The notes: a model not told the origin generated them from the sequence alone. A DNA stretch of 15,586 bases from Balneolales bacterium (GCA_007116685.1 SKIC01000311.1:1-15586), one strand, 5' to 3'; counted from the stretch's first letter, positions 1-7,931 are shown. Numbers and translations: made by a program.

Positions 1-1
1 A

Positions 2-469
2 GCGGTGTGTTTTAATCCCATGATTCTCGCTTTTTTTCCTATTCCCTACAAAAACCCCGGTGAACCAAAAGACAGCTTCAAGAATATTGAGGCTACCGGC
101 GAGTTCGTGATTAATGTATCAACTAAGACGATTGTTTCTCAAATCAATCAGTCGTCTGCTAAATACGATTACGGAGTCAGTGAATTTGAGAAAACGGGCT
201 TAACCCCCAGAAAATCAGTTATTGTGAAACCACCGGCTGTTGCGGAAAGTCCGATAAACTTTGAATGCAAAGTTGAGAAAATAGTTCGTTTGGGAGAAGA
301 TCAGGGTGGGGCAGATGCCATTTTTGGCAGAGTAGTTCACATCCGTGTGGATGATGACATTATTGATGACTACAGAATTGATATCGAAAAATTACAACCT
401 ATAGCCAGATTAGCTGGCAATTGGTATGCAGAATTGGGCAATCTGTTTGAAATCCCCCGGCCCGAATAA
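2..469 (+). CDS. Flavin reductase-like FMN-binding protein (5' end missing)
   Basis: The reading frame is open from base 2, so the N-terminus lies outside the window; the GTG at 5 is not a credible start because family members carry more N-terminal sequence. About 155 residues are visible. The segment SFKNIEATGEFVINV and the ending with LQPIARLAGNWYAE...FEIPRP match the flavin reductase-like split-barrel family, in which the conserved R-L-G/A-G...Y near the C-terminus sits at the FMN site. Members bind FMN and either supply reduced flavin to a partner oxygenase or act as NAD(P)H-dependent flavin reductases in the cytosol. No partner oxygenase is visible. The TetR-type gene starts 12 bases downstream, so the two are probably co-transcribed. 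The family is fairly certain; the substrate is unknown. Confidence 0.8.
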   Translation, partial: AVCFNPMILAFFPIPYKNPGEPKDSFKNIEATGEFVINVSTKTIVSQINQSSAKYDYGVSEFEKTGLTPRKSVIVKPPAVAESPINFECKVEKIVRLGEDQGGADAIFGRVVHIRVDDDIIDDYRIDIEKLQPIARLAGNWYAELGNLFEIPRPE

Positions 470-481
470 AGAAAGCATTAC

Positions 482-1099
482 ATGTCAGATAAAAAGAATT
501 CCATTTTGGATGCTGCCGAGCATTTGTTTGCTATGCACGGGTACGATGGTTCAACAACCCGTATGATTGCAGAGCATGCCGGCGTAAATATTGCCATGCT
601 TTCTTATTACTTCGGTTCCAAAGAGCAATTACTTGCGGCTATAATGAGACGTTTCGCAGATGATATTTTTGCTCTATTAGACACCGTCGACTCCGAAGAA
701 GCTTTACCGGATAAGCGTTTAATACGCTGGATGGATGCTTATTTAGATTACGTTTTTTCCCACCATAAGCCATTAATTATTGCTTATCGCGAATTTGGGC
801 TAATTAGCGCCCGACCAGAGATTGCTGAAGAAACATATCAGGCAGTTGTAAAAATTCAGCATCATATTTCCGAAGTTCTTGACGAAGGTCAAGCGAGAGG
901 CACCTTTAGAAAATTTGATAACGCCCTGGCTATCATCACTATGAGTTCGACCATTGATAATCTCATTCTAGATCATAAGAATATATCAGCTGCTCATAAT
1001 CTGGAAAGTGCCCCTGATGATATTTATCCGGAATCATTCAAAAAGAGAGTGAAAACTCATATGAATGATTTAATTCAGCAATTGATACTTGCAAACTAA
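482..1099 (+). CDS. TetR/AcrR-family transcriptional regulator
   Basis: A 205-residue protein, normal length for TetR regulators. Residues about 5-55 form the N-terminal DNA-binding domain: ILDAAEHLFAMHGYDGSTTR, then a helix-turn-helix with IAEHAGVNIAMLSYYFGSKE, the hallmark YYFGSKEQLL following the recognition helix. The remaining helical part (about 60-205) would be the ligand-binding and dimerisation domain and has no recognisable signature. The start is the ATG at 482, preceded by a purine-rich AAAGAAAG but no strong Shine-Dalgarno. It lies just upstream of, and on the same strand as, a TolC-adaptor-RND set, the usual layout for a local repressor that responds to an efflux substrate. A perfect palindrome at 1143-1154, 44 bases after its stop, is a candidate operator. 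The regulator role is strong; the target and ligand are inferred. Confidence 0.92.
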   Translation: MSDKKNSILDAAEHLFAMHGYDGSTTRMIAEHAGVNIAMLSYYFGSKEQLLAAIMRRFADDIFALLDTVDSEEALPDKRLIRWMDAYLDYVFSHHKPLIIAYREFGLISARPEIAEETYQAVVKIQHHISEVLDEGQARGTFRKFDNALAIITMSSTIDNLILDHKNISAAHNLESAPDDIYPESFKKRVKTHMNDLIQQLILAN

Positions 1100-1142
1100 T
1101 TATTAATAAAAGTAAACGATAATCAAATCTATAAGGTTTGTT

Positions 1143-1154
1143 AATCAATTGATT
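1143..1154. promoter_or_regulatory. 12-bp perfect palindrome, candidate TetR operator
   Basis: AATCAATTGATT is identical to its reverse complement and sits in the tetR-tolC gap, about 140 bases before the channel gene. A copy of its left part, TAATCAA, occurs 22 bases upstream (1120-1126 and 1142-1148), two helical turns away. TetR proteins bind short palindromes near the genes they control, so this is the best operator candidate in the gap. The AT-rich composition makes chance palindromes of this size possible, and no promoter boxes nearby are convincing. Confidence 0.35.
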
Positions 1155-1168
1155 GAATATGGCTTTAC

Positions 1169-1192
1169 TTAAGCGTACCTTTGGTGGCTTAA
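1169..1192 (+). other. Hairpin in the tetR-tolC gap
   Basis: TTAAGC (1169-1174) pairs with GCTTAA (1187-1192), and inside it ACC pairs with GGT around a TTT loop, giving a 6+3 base-pair stem with a small asymmetric bulge. There is no T-run directly after it, so it is not a clear terminator. It could be an RNA structure in the leader of the efflux operon or a protein-binding inverted repeat. Confidence 0.35.
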
Positions 1193-1237
1193 ATTCAGAA
1201 GTCTGATAGATTTAGTTTTGATAAAACTTTTGTTTTT

Positions 1238-1252
1238 GGCTTTCGTAAAGCC
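1238..1252 (+). other. Small GGCTTT-AAAGCC hairpin just upstream of the tolC start region
   Basis: GGCTTT (1238-1243), loop CGT, AAAGCC (1247-1252) form a perfect six-pair stem, followed by GTTTTC. It resembles a minimal terminator or attenuator but the T-run is short. It ends six bases before the ATG of a 12-codon ORF and 41 bases before the channel start, so a role in leader structure is possible. Confidence 0.4.
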
Positions 1253-1258
1253 GTTTTC

Positions 1259-1297
1259 ATGGAGAAATTAGTTTTTTGTTTACCATATAATTTATGA
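1259..1297 (+). CDS. Possible 12-residue leader ORF overlapping the tolC start
   Basis: ATG at 1259 opens MEKLVFCLPYNL and stops with the TGA at 1295-1297, which overlaps the channel ATG at 1294 in an ATGA arrangement. The channel gene has no Shine-Dalgarno match in the 14 bases before its start, so translational coupling from this ORF is conceivable. The ORF is very short and lacks a good ribosome site of its own, so chance is the default explanation. Confidence 0.2.
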   Translation: MEKLVFCLPYNL

Positions 1298-2886
1298 AAT
1301 ATAGTATAACGACCCGTTTGTACGGGTTTTGTTTTTTAGTTCTCATCTTACTCAGTTCTTTATCCAAGCAAGGAATTGCTGCCCAAACGGATACTCTGCA
1401 CTTAACACTGGATGAAGCCGTACGTGTGGCTTTAGAGTCCAGTTTTGGTATTCAGAGAGAAAAAATTGCTATCAGAACAGCTGAGCAGCAGGTTAGAGAA
1501 GCCTGGGGTAACGTTTATCCGCAAATTGGTGGAAGTGTAAGTTTACAGCGTAATGTGCGCACTGCAAATCCGTTTGCAGGAACTGATGCCGGTGGATTAT
1601 TTGGGACTTTAGGAGCATTAGATTGGCTGATTTTTAATGAAAACGCCAGGCAGCAAAACGAAGAGGAACTTACTCTGGAAGATTTTTTAGATCGCCAGAC
1701 GCAGGGGTATGAGCAGGCAGGAATTACGCCACCGGGCATGGATGACAATATTTTTGGCGTTGATAATCAATTCGTAGCCGGGCTTAGCGTTACTCAAGCT
1801 TTGTTCAACGGAAGTGCATTCGCTGCTATTCGTGGGGCAGAGCAATTCAAACAGGTAGCAGCTGATGGATTTGAAAGAGAAATTCAGGTAGTAATTAATG
1901 ACGTAAGAGTTGCATACTACAGAGCTTTGCTGGCTCAGCAATCCGTAAATGTATTGCATGCTAGTGTAGAGAGATTACGCAAAACAGTACGAGATGTGCA
2001 ACGCACAGCAGAACAGGGCGTGATTTCCCGAGCAGATCGCTTAAGCGCTGAGGTAGAACTTGTAAACCTCGAAACAAATCTGATTGAAGCCGAAAATAAT
2101 GCCGCTCTGGCATTGCAGGCTTTAAATTTCGCCATGGGAATTGCGGTAAATAAACCAATTCAATTGCGTGGCGAACTCGTTAAAGTTGATTTGCCGGATG
2201 AAATACCACTAAATCCTGACGATGCCATGCTATTTGCTCTGGAACATCGTCCTGATTTACGTCAGGTTAAAGGCTTAGTGGAATTGCGCGACATTGAATC
2301 CCGCATCGTTCGGGCTCAATATTTTCCGGTAATCAGCGCTTTTGCTGACTATGCTTATTTGGGGAATATCCCTGATAACCGCACCCGAATTTTAAGAGAT
2401 CCGGCTGACCCGTTCTCATTCAGTTCAGAAGACCTCGGCTTCTTTGATTCAAACTATTGGGATAGCAATTTCTCGGTTGGAATCAGAATGAATTGGCAGA
2501 TTTTTAACGGTTTTCAAACTTCTGCCAGAGTTCAGCAAGCACGTCTTAGCAAGAAAGAAGCAGAAATTGGTAGCCGACAATTTGAACAAGGATTGCGCCT
2601 TGAAATTGAGCAATCAATCAAGAATTTGATGACTGCACAGCGCAGAATCGATAGCCAAAGCAGAAATATTGAGAAAGCGGAACTCAATTATGAATTTGCG
2701 CAAAGAAGGCTGAACGAAGGTGTTGGAACCGCATTGGAAGAACGTAACGCTTCGCAATTACTGGATCAGAGTCGATTAAATTATCTCTCTGCTCTCCACG
2801 ATTATCACCAAGCCATAAGCCGATTGGAGTTGGCTATGGGACGATCTTTGGATCAAATGGTACTTCATTTTTCACAAAACGATTAA
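1294..2886 (+). CDS. TolC-family outer-membrane efflux channel
   Basis: A 530-residue protein, longer than a typical TolC (about 430-490). Residues 1-30 are a signal peptide (hydrophobic FCFLVLILLSSL, probable cleavage after GIAA). Two outer-membrane efflux repeats follow: LTLDEAVRVALESS near 37-50 begins the first, and EHRPDLRQVKGLVELRDIE near 317-336 begins the second, with long coiled-coil helices around 190-285 and 410-515. Strand-like segments end in LSVTQALFNG (164-173) and IRMNWQIFNG (397-406). Residues about 88-158 form an unusually long loop in the first repeat. An in-frame stop (1288-1290) rules out an upstream start. The channel should form the trimeric outer-membrane exit for the adaptor and permease encoded directly downstream. 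Family call is secure; the exported substrate is unknown. Confidence 0.93.
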   Translation: MKYSITTRLYGFCFLVLILLSSLSKQGIAAQTDTLHLTLDEAVRVALESSFGIQREKIAIRTAEQQVREAWGNVYPQIGGSVSLQRNVRTANPFAGTDAGGLFGTLGALDWLIFNENARQQNEEELTLEDFLDRQTQGYEQAGITPPGMDDNIFGVDNQFVAGLSVTQALFNGSAFAAIRGAEQFKQVAADGFEREIQVVINDVRVAYYRALLAQQSVNVLHASVERLRKTVRDVQRTAEQGVISRADRLSAEVELVNLETNLIEAENNAALALQALNFAMGIAVNKPIQLRGELVKVDLPDEIPLNPDDAMLFALEHRPDLRQVKGLVELRDIESRIVRAQYFPVISAFADYAYLGNIPDNRTRILRDPADPFSFSSEDLGFFDSNYWDSNFSVGIRMNWQIFNGFQTSARVQQARLSKKEAEIGSRQFEQGLRLEIEQSIKNLMTAQRRIDSQSRNIEKAELNYEFAQRRLNEGVGTALEERNASQLLDQSRLNYLSALHDYHQAISRLELAMGRSLDQMVLHFSQND

Positions 2887-2907
2887 AAATTGATTTTCGA
2901 CAACATT

Positions 2908-4011
2908 ATGTCAAAGTATTATTCACTCTTACTAATCATTTCCTTGCTGGTATTTAGTGCTTGCGGGGCAGATGGCGAAAACTCCGAAAACGGAGAAAAT
3001 AGTGATCGGGCCAGAACCATTGTAGTAGAGACCACTATTGTAGAATCTTCGGAATACAGCGATTTCATCCGCTTAACCGGGTCCATGGAGGCTGTTGAAG
3101 ATGCTATGGTTTCCGCTCAGGCAAGTGGTCGTGTTCTTTCCATAGTAGAGCGCGGCACTCGTGTAAATCGTGGAGATATCATTGCCGAATTGGATGATGA
3201 ACTTGTTCGCGCTTCTTACAACGTAGCCAAAGCAAACTACAATCTTCTTGTTGATGTGTTTAACAGGCAACAGCCCTTACACGCTGATTCTATAGTAAGT
3301 ACGCTCGAATTCAATCAAATCGTAACCCAAAAAGAGCAGGCTGAAGCCCAATTGAATCAGGCTAAGCGCCAATTGGAAGACACCAGAATTAAAGCACCTT
3401 TTAGCGGACGAGTGGAAGAACGCATGGTTAGAGAAGGAGAACTGCTGAATCCCGGTATGCCTGTAGTTCGCTTGGTGAATAATAATCGCCTAAGAATAAG
3501 AGCCGGTATTCCTGAAAGATATGCCTTGGATATCCGCGAGGGTACGCCTGTAACAATTAATTTGGCTTCTTATGGTGCCGGCGAAATGGATGCCGCTGTT
3601 TCCTTCATTGGCGCAATCATTGACCCGAACAGCAGAACTTTACCTGTAGAGATTGAATTTCCTAACAGAGATGGAAATCTCAAACCGGAAATGATTGTTA
3701 CTATGGATATCACCAGATTGGTTTTGGATGATGTAATTACTGTGCCCCGAACAGCACTAATTCGTGGAGAAGAGGGCATGGGGATTTTTGTTGCCCGAGA
3801 AGAAAATGGACATAAGGTGGCTCGTCTTGTTGATATAAAAATCGGTGAATCTTCCGGTAATCGTGTCATTGTTACGGAAGGCCTTTCGGATAAAGATGAG
3901 GTTGTAATTATCGGACAGACAAACCTGAACGAAGGCGATCGGTTAAACATCACCAGAACGCATAATTTTTCCGGACGAAACATCTCACAAACTTCACAAA
4001 TCGCTCGTTAA
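2908..4011 (+). CDS. RND efflux periplasmic adaptor (membrane-fusion lipoprotein)
   Basis: Start chosen at the ATG at 2908 (367 residues) because it directly opens a lipoprotein signal, MSKYYSLLLIISLLVFSAC, with the acylated cysteine at residue 19; an in-frame TTG at 2890 would add six residues and weaken the signal. After the cysteine is an acidic linker with the repeated GENSENGENS. Then come the first lipoyl half (VSAQASGRVLSIVERGTRV, about 67-85), an alpha-hairpin (about 105-160), the second lipoyl half (TRIKAPFSGRVEERMVREGE) and beta-barrel and membrane-proximal domains up to VPRTALIRGEEG...EVVIIGQTNL. This is the HlyD/AcrA-type adaptor that bridges the inner-membrane permease to the outer-membrane channel. 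It begins 21 bases after the channel stop and ends 36 bases before the permease. Confidence 0.93.
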   Translation: MSKYYSLLLIISLLVFSACGADGENSENGENSDRARTIVVETTIVESSEYSDFIRLTGSMEAVEDAMVSAQASGRVLSIVERGTRVNRGDIIAELDDELVRASYNVAKANYNLLVDVFNRQQPLHADSIVSTLEFNQIVTQKEQAEAQLNQAKRQLEDTRIKAPFSGRVEERMVREGELLNPGMPVVRLVNNNRLRIRAGIPERYALDIREGTPVTINLASYGAGEMDAAVSFIGAIIDPNSRTLPVEIEFPNRDGNLKPEMIVTMDITRLVLDDVITVPRTALIRGEEGMGIFVAREENGHKVARLVDIKIGESSGNRVIVTEGLSDKDEVVIIGQTNLNEGDRLNITRTHNFSGRNISQTSQIAR

Positions 4012-4047
4012 TGCCAATTATCATTACTTATTAGAGAGTAATAATTC

Positions 4048-7000
4048 ATGAAAGCAGTAGAAATTTCGATAAAAAACAGGACTGCAATTCTGGCATTAAC
4101 CTTTGTGCTAATTATTGCCGGTACGCTTTCCTACATCAACATTCCGAAAGAATCTAATCCACAGATTGATATTCCGATTTTCATCATTACCACCATTTAT
4201 CCGGGTATTGCGCCGGTGGATATGGAGTCTCTGGTAACTCAGCCCTTAGAACGAGAACTTCAGGGAATCAACGGAGTAGATGAAATCCGATCAACAACTA
4301 TTGAAAGTGTAAGTATCATCGTAGTTGAGTTCGATTTGGATGTGAGCAACCTAGAAGCTAGTCAGCAGATAAGGGAACGGGTTGATCTTGCTAAAGCAGA
4401 ATTGCCTTCCGATGCCGAAGATCCCCTGATTACCGAGGTGGATTTAGACGATTTTCCAATTATGTCGGTAAACCTGGCTGCGGATTTCTCACTTGCCCGT
4501 TTAACCCAAATCGCAGAGAGATTGCAGGACGAGCTCGAAACAGTTTCCGGAGTACGTGAAGTCGATTTAGTTGGTGGCTTAGAAAGAGAAGTACAGGTCA
4601 ATGTAGATTTGGCCAAAATGCAAGCGTATAATGTCGGCTTCAATCAGATGATTGGCGCAATTCAGGGACAGAATGTTACTATTCCGGGTGGTACCGTTGG
4701 CGTAGATCGATTTGATTATTTACTCAGAGTTTCCGGTGAGTTTACCGATCCTTCCCAAATTGACGAATTAGTAGTTGCCACTCCTCGTATTGGGGGACCG
4801 GACGGTCCTCGGGGAGCACCTGTATACATGCGTGATATTGCCACAACGATTTTCGGTTTCAAAGAACGTGAAAGTTATGCTCGATTACGTGCCTACCAAG
4901 CCGAAGAAAACGGTGGATTAACGCCTATTGCTTTAGAAGATGTTACCACCACTCAGGTTGTTACGCTAAATATTAAGCAAAGACCCGGTTCTAACATTCT
5001 GGAAACTGCAGATGCCGTTTTCCAGGCTCTTGAAGCTTATCCTCTCCCATCAGGAACTCAGGTTCTGATTACAGGTGACCAAAGCGAAGATGTACGAATT
5101 CTGATCAATGATCTCGAAAACAGCATCATCAGCGGGATGCTTTTTGTGATTTTAGTTCTCGTTTTCTTCCTGGGATTGCGAAACGCTCTCTTGGTTGGAA
5201 CAGCCGTGCCTTTATCTATTATGGTGGGTTTTATCGTTTTTACCGTACTCGGATATACCGTGAACTTCATCATTCTTTTTAGTTTGATTATTGCTCTCGG
5301 ACTTCTTGTAGATAACTCTATCGTAATTGTAGAAAATATTTACAGATACCGGGAAATGGGATATTCTCGTTTTGACGCAGCACGGGAAGCAACAAGCGAA
5401 GTGGGATATGCCCTGATTGCATCTACGGCTACCTTGGTTGGTGCTTTTGCACCCATGTTATTTTGGCCGGGTATCATCGGACAGTTTATGGGATATCTGC
5501 CACTTACTCTGATTATTGTACTTTTATGTTCTCTCTTTGTGGCTTTGGTGATTTACCCTGTTCTGACTGCATATTTCGTAAAACTGGATCATGAGAAATC
5601 ATCGAAAAAGAATCCTATTGCCAAAAGAATCGGCTATGGTGCTATACTTTTTACCGCCATCATTATTGGCTTGGCTAATAGTATTACACTTTTGGTTCTC
5701 ATTTTGGCGGTACTGTTTTTTGGGATTACATACAAATTCATTATTAGTCCGCTCGCAGATAAATTTACTACCAAAGGTCTGCCAAAGTTCATTGCAAAAT
5801 ACAAAGTATTCCTGCAGTGGATGCTGAATCGAGACTACTCTCCAAAAAACGCTCTGTTGAGAAACACATTCGCTCTGGGCTCTTTTACAGCAGGTGCTTT
5901 ACTCGCTATTCTTGGAGCCATTCTTGGCGGCGTGTCTCCAGAAGCCTCAAGTTTTGTACTCATCTTGGGCGGTATTCTTTTCGGATTGGGAGTTATTGGG
6001 ATTTTGGTACATACCTTTGAATCCATCTTTTTATCCGGGAAAAGTGCTGTTGTTGTTGGCTTGGTTCTGGCTGTTATTATGGCTGGTATACTTGGACTCA
6101 TCTCACTTGGTGAAAGAGCGATTGATGGAGATGAAATAGTTAGATTATTAACCTTGCCGATTAGTATTGCGCTCATTGGGTTTTTAGGTAGTTTCAGAAA
6201 ATCAGATTCAAATCTGATTTTAACAGACAACAGAGCAAAGCTGGTAAACACCACTTTTGGTACTCTATTCGGTATCGTCATAATGTTCATCATTGCTCCA
6301 ACCGGAGTTCGCTTTTTCCCTGAGACAGACCCATCCAGAATAGATATAAATATCAGTGGTCCGATCGGCATGAACGTAGAAACGAGCAATGAAATCGTTT
6401 TTGAGATTCAGGATAGAATTGATCAATTGTTTCAGGAAAGCGAATCAACCCGTGCCAATGTGAAGAATATCTTGTTCAATGTTGGTATACCCGGCGGTGG
6501 TGATTTTGGTGGTGGTGTGGCTTCTGCCGAAAATTCCAGAGTTTCCGTTTATTTGGTCGATTTCGGCGATAGAACCGAATCCAGTTCCGTAACTATGGAC
6601 AAAATCCGTAACGTCGTCCAGGGAATTCCTGACGTAACTATTCAAGTAGAAGGGCAGCAGCAGGGACCGCCAACAGGTCCGCCGGTAAATATTGAAATCT
6701 CCGGTGATGACTTTACGCAGGTAGTTCGCATTTCTCGTGATATTCGTCAAATGCTTCAGGAAGCATCTGCTACAGGCCGTATTCCGGGTTTGGTAGATGT
6801 AAGTGATAACGTGAGTGGCGGAACACCGGAATACAGCATAAATATCGATCACAGAAAAGCCAGCCAATTAGGCTTACCGCTTGCCGAAATCGCACAAACC
6901 ATCCGAATTGCTATGAATGGCTTGGAAGCCAGCACATTTCGTGATGGAGAGGATGAGTACGATATCATTGTAAGATTGCGGGAAGAGGACAGAAAAGACC

Positions 7001-7839
7001 TCGATGCCATTAAAAATCTCACCATTTTTGCTGGCGGTGAGCAAATCCCATTGGTTTCTGTGGCTTCTTTTGAAGAATCATCAGGATTTGGAAGTATCAC
7101 TCGTTTGAATATGAACAGAACAGCCGTAGTAGAAGGATTTGCAGCCGCAGGTTTCAGTGGACCTCAAATTTTGGCTCAGGTTCAGGATTATTTGGCGGAA
7201 TACGAATCGTCTGTTCCTTTTGGATACACAGTTAAGTACACAGGTGAGAGCGAAGATCAGGAAGAAAGTTTCGGCTTTTTAACTACTGCCTTATTACTTG
7301 GTTTTGCCCTTATTTTCCTTGTGATGCTGTTCAAATTCAATAGTTTTTTAGTACCACTGATTATCCTCGTTGCCGTTGGTTTGAGCTTAATTGGGGTAAT
7401 GCTTGGCCTAATTCTGACACGCACGGAATTTAGTTTGATGACCTTTGTGGGGATTATCAGTTTGGCGGGAATTGTGTGTATAAACAACATTGTATTAGTG
7501 GAATACATCAAGCAATTGTTGGATAAAGGGATGGAGAAAATGGAGGCTATTGTCGAGGCCGGCGCCATTCGTTTGAGACCTGTATTGCTTACTGCCCTAA
7601 CCACTATTCTTGGCTTAGTACCGCTTACTTTTGGAATAAATATCGATTTCGTTGGATTATTGATAGATTTCGATCCGGCTTTTCAAATTGGTTCTGATAA
7701 CACCATGTTCTGGGGACCATTAGGAACAGCAATTATTAGCGGATTGATTTTCGCTACATTTTTAACCTTGGTAATTGTACCGGTGCTTTATTCTGTCTTT
7801 GATTCCCTGGCTAACCGATTGAGCGCTCTTTTTAAATAA
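4048..7839 (+). CDS. RND efflux permease with an enlarged TM6-TM7 region
   Basis: A 1263-residue inner-membrane proton-driven exporter; typical members are about 1030-1070. TM1 is at about 11-30, the first periplasmic porter domain spans 31-355 (QPLERELQGINGVDEIRSTT is a family signature), TM2-TM6 run from about 357 to 511, and the second porter domain runs from about 755 (VRFFPETDPSRIDI) to 1070, followed by TM8-TM12. TM4 has GLLVDNSIVIVEN (D422-N423, where AcrB has two aspartates) and TM10 has GIVCINNIVLVEY, so the AcrB lysine position is isoleucine 1145. R1177 of RLRPVLLTA is kept. Between TM6 and TM7 lie about 220 residues with about six hydrophobic segments instead of about 40 residues. 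It is the pump of the operon with the channel and adaptor; drug, lipid or other amphiphilic substrates are all possible. Confidence 0.93.
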   Translation: MKAVEISIKNRTAILALTFVLIIAGTLSYINIPKESNPQIDIPIFIITTIYPGIAPVDMESLVTQPLERELQGINGVDEIRSTTIESVSIIVVEFDLDVSNLEASQQIRERVDLAKAELPSDAEDPLITEVDLDDFPIMSVNLAADFSLARLTQIAERLQDELETVSGVREVDLVGGLEREVQVNVDLAKMQAYNVGFNQMIGAIQGQNVTIPGGTVGVDRFDYLLRVSGEFTDPSQIDELVVATPRIGGPDGPRGAPVYMRDIATTIFGFKERESYARLRAYQAEENGGLTPIALEDVTTTQVVTLNIKQRPGSNILETADAVFQALEAYPLPSGTQVLITGDQSEDVRILINDLENSIISGMLFVILVLVFFLGLRNALLVGTAVPLSIMVGFIVFTVLGYTVNFIILFSLIIALGLLVDNSIVIVENIYRYREMGYSRFDAAREATSEVGYALIASTATLVGAFAPMLFWPGIIGQFMGYLPLTLIIVLLCSLFVALVIYPVLTAYFVKLDHEKSSKKNPIAKRIGYGAILFTAIIIGLANSITLLVLILAVLFFGITYKFIISPLADKFTTKGLPKFIAKYKVFLQWMLNRDYSPKNALLRNTFALGSFTAGALLAILGAILGGVSPEASSFVLILGGILFGLGVIGILVHTFESIFLSGKSAVVVGLVLAVIMAGILGLISLGERAIDGDEIVRLLTLPISIALIGFLGSFRKSDSNLILTDNRAKLVNTTFGTLFGIVIMFIIAPTGVRFFPETDPSRIDINISGPIGMNVETSNEIVFEIQDRIDQLFQESESTRANVKNILFNVGIPGGGDFGGGVASAENSRVSVYLVDFGDRTESSSVTMDKIRNVVQGIPDVTIQVEGQQQGPPTGPPVNIEISGDDFTQVVRISRDIRQMLQEASATGRIPGLVDVSDNVSGGTPEYSINIDHRKASQLGLPLAEIAQTIRIAMNGLEASTFRDGEDEYDIIVRLREEDRKDLDAIKNLTIFAGGEQIPLVSVASFEESSGFGSITRLNMNRTAVVEGFAAAGFSGPQILAQVQDYLAEYESSVPFGYTVKYTGESEDQEESFGFLTTALLLGFALIFLVMLFKFNSFLVPLIILVAVGLSLIGVMLGLILTRTEFSLMTFVGIISLAGIVCINNIVLVEYIKQLLDKGMEKMEAIVEAGAIRLRPVLLTALTTILGLVPLTFGINIDFVGLLIDFDPAFQIGSDNTMFWGPLGTAIISGLIFATFLTLVIVPVLYSVFDSLANRLSALFK
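6198..6221. repeat. Perfect inverted repeat, 11-bp arms, inside the permease gene
   Basis: AAAATCAGATT (6198-6208), two central bases CA, then AATCTGATTTT (6211-6221) form a perfect inverted repeat. It encodes the hydrophilic loop FRKSDSNLILT (about residues 716-726) at the end of the extra membrane segments, just before canonical TM7. It could fold as a strong hairpin in the mRNA, be a protein-binding site, or be a scar of an insertion. Function unknown. Confidence 0.6.
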
Positions 7840-7845
7840 AATTCG

Positions 7846-7892
7846 ACTCTGAATACAGCTATGAGGCTAATTTCCAGGGCTGTATTCAGAGT
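7846..7892 (+). terminator. Likely terminator hairpin after the efflux operon
   Basis: ACTCTGAATACAGC (7846-7859) and GCTGTATTCAGAGT (7879-7892) form a perfect 14-pair stem with a 19-base loop, starting seven bases after the permease stop. The following TATCTGTTCCTTTG is T-rich but has no clean T-run. Its place at the end of the operon and stem strength support termination or 3'-end protection. The separate ankyrin gene pair starts 39 bases later. Confidence 0.65.
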
Positions 7893-7931
7893 TATCTGTT
7901 CCTTTGTGCAGATTTTCCATATTTTCGAAAG

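Noticed and set aside
1286..1291. TATAAT resembling a -10 box
   Set aside because: It ends two bases before the tolC ATG, which would put the transcription start inside the gene, and there is no -35 match at a proper distance.
2890..2907. TTG start extending the adaptor by six residues
   Set aside because: The ATG at 2908 begins directly at the lipoprotein signal; the extension adds acidic residues (D at position 4) ahead of the signal and has no ribosome site.
2982..2995. CTCCG-AAAA-CGGAG hairpin in the adaptor gene
   Set aside because: It arises from the codons of the GENSENGENS linker and is only five pairs long.
3570..3983. 137-residue open frame on the minus strand inside the adaptor gene
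   Set aside because: Fully antisense to conserved adaptor sequence, with serine/threonine-rich content typical of a shadow frame.
5835..6389. 184-residue open frame on the minus strand inside the permease gene
   Set aside because: Opposite a well-supported permease; its composition mirrors the hydrophobic codons of the sense strand and it shows no domain or start signal.
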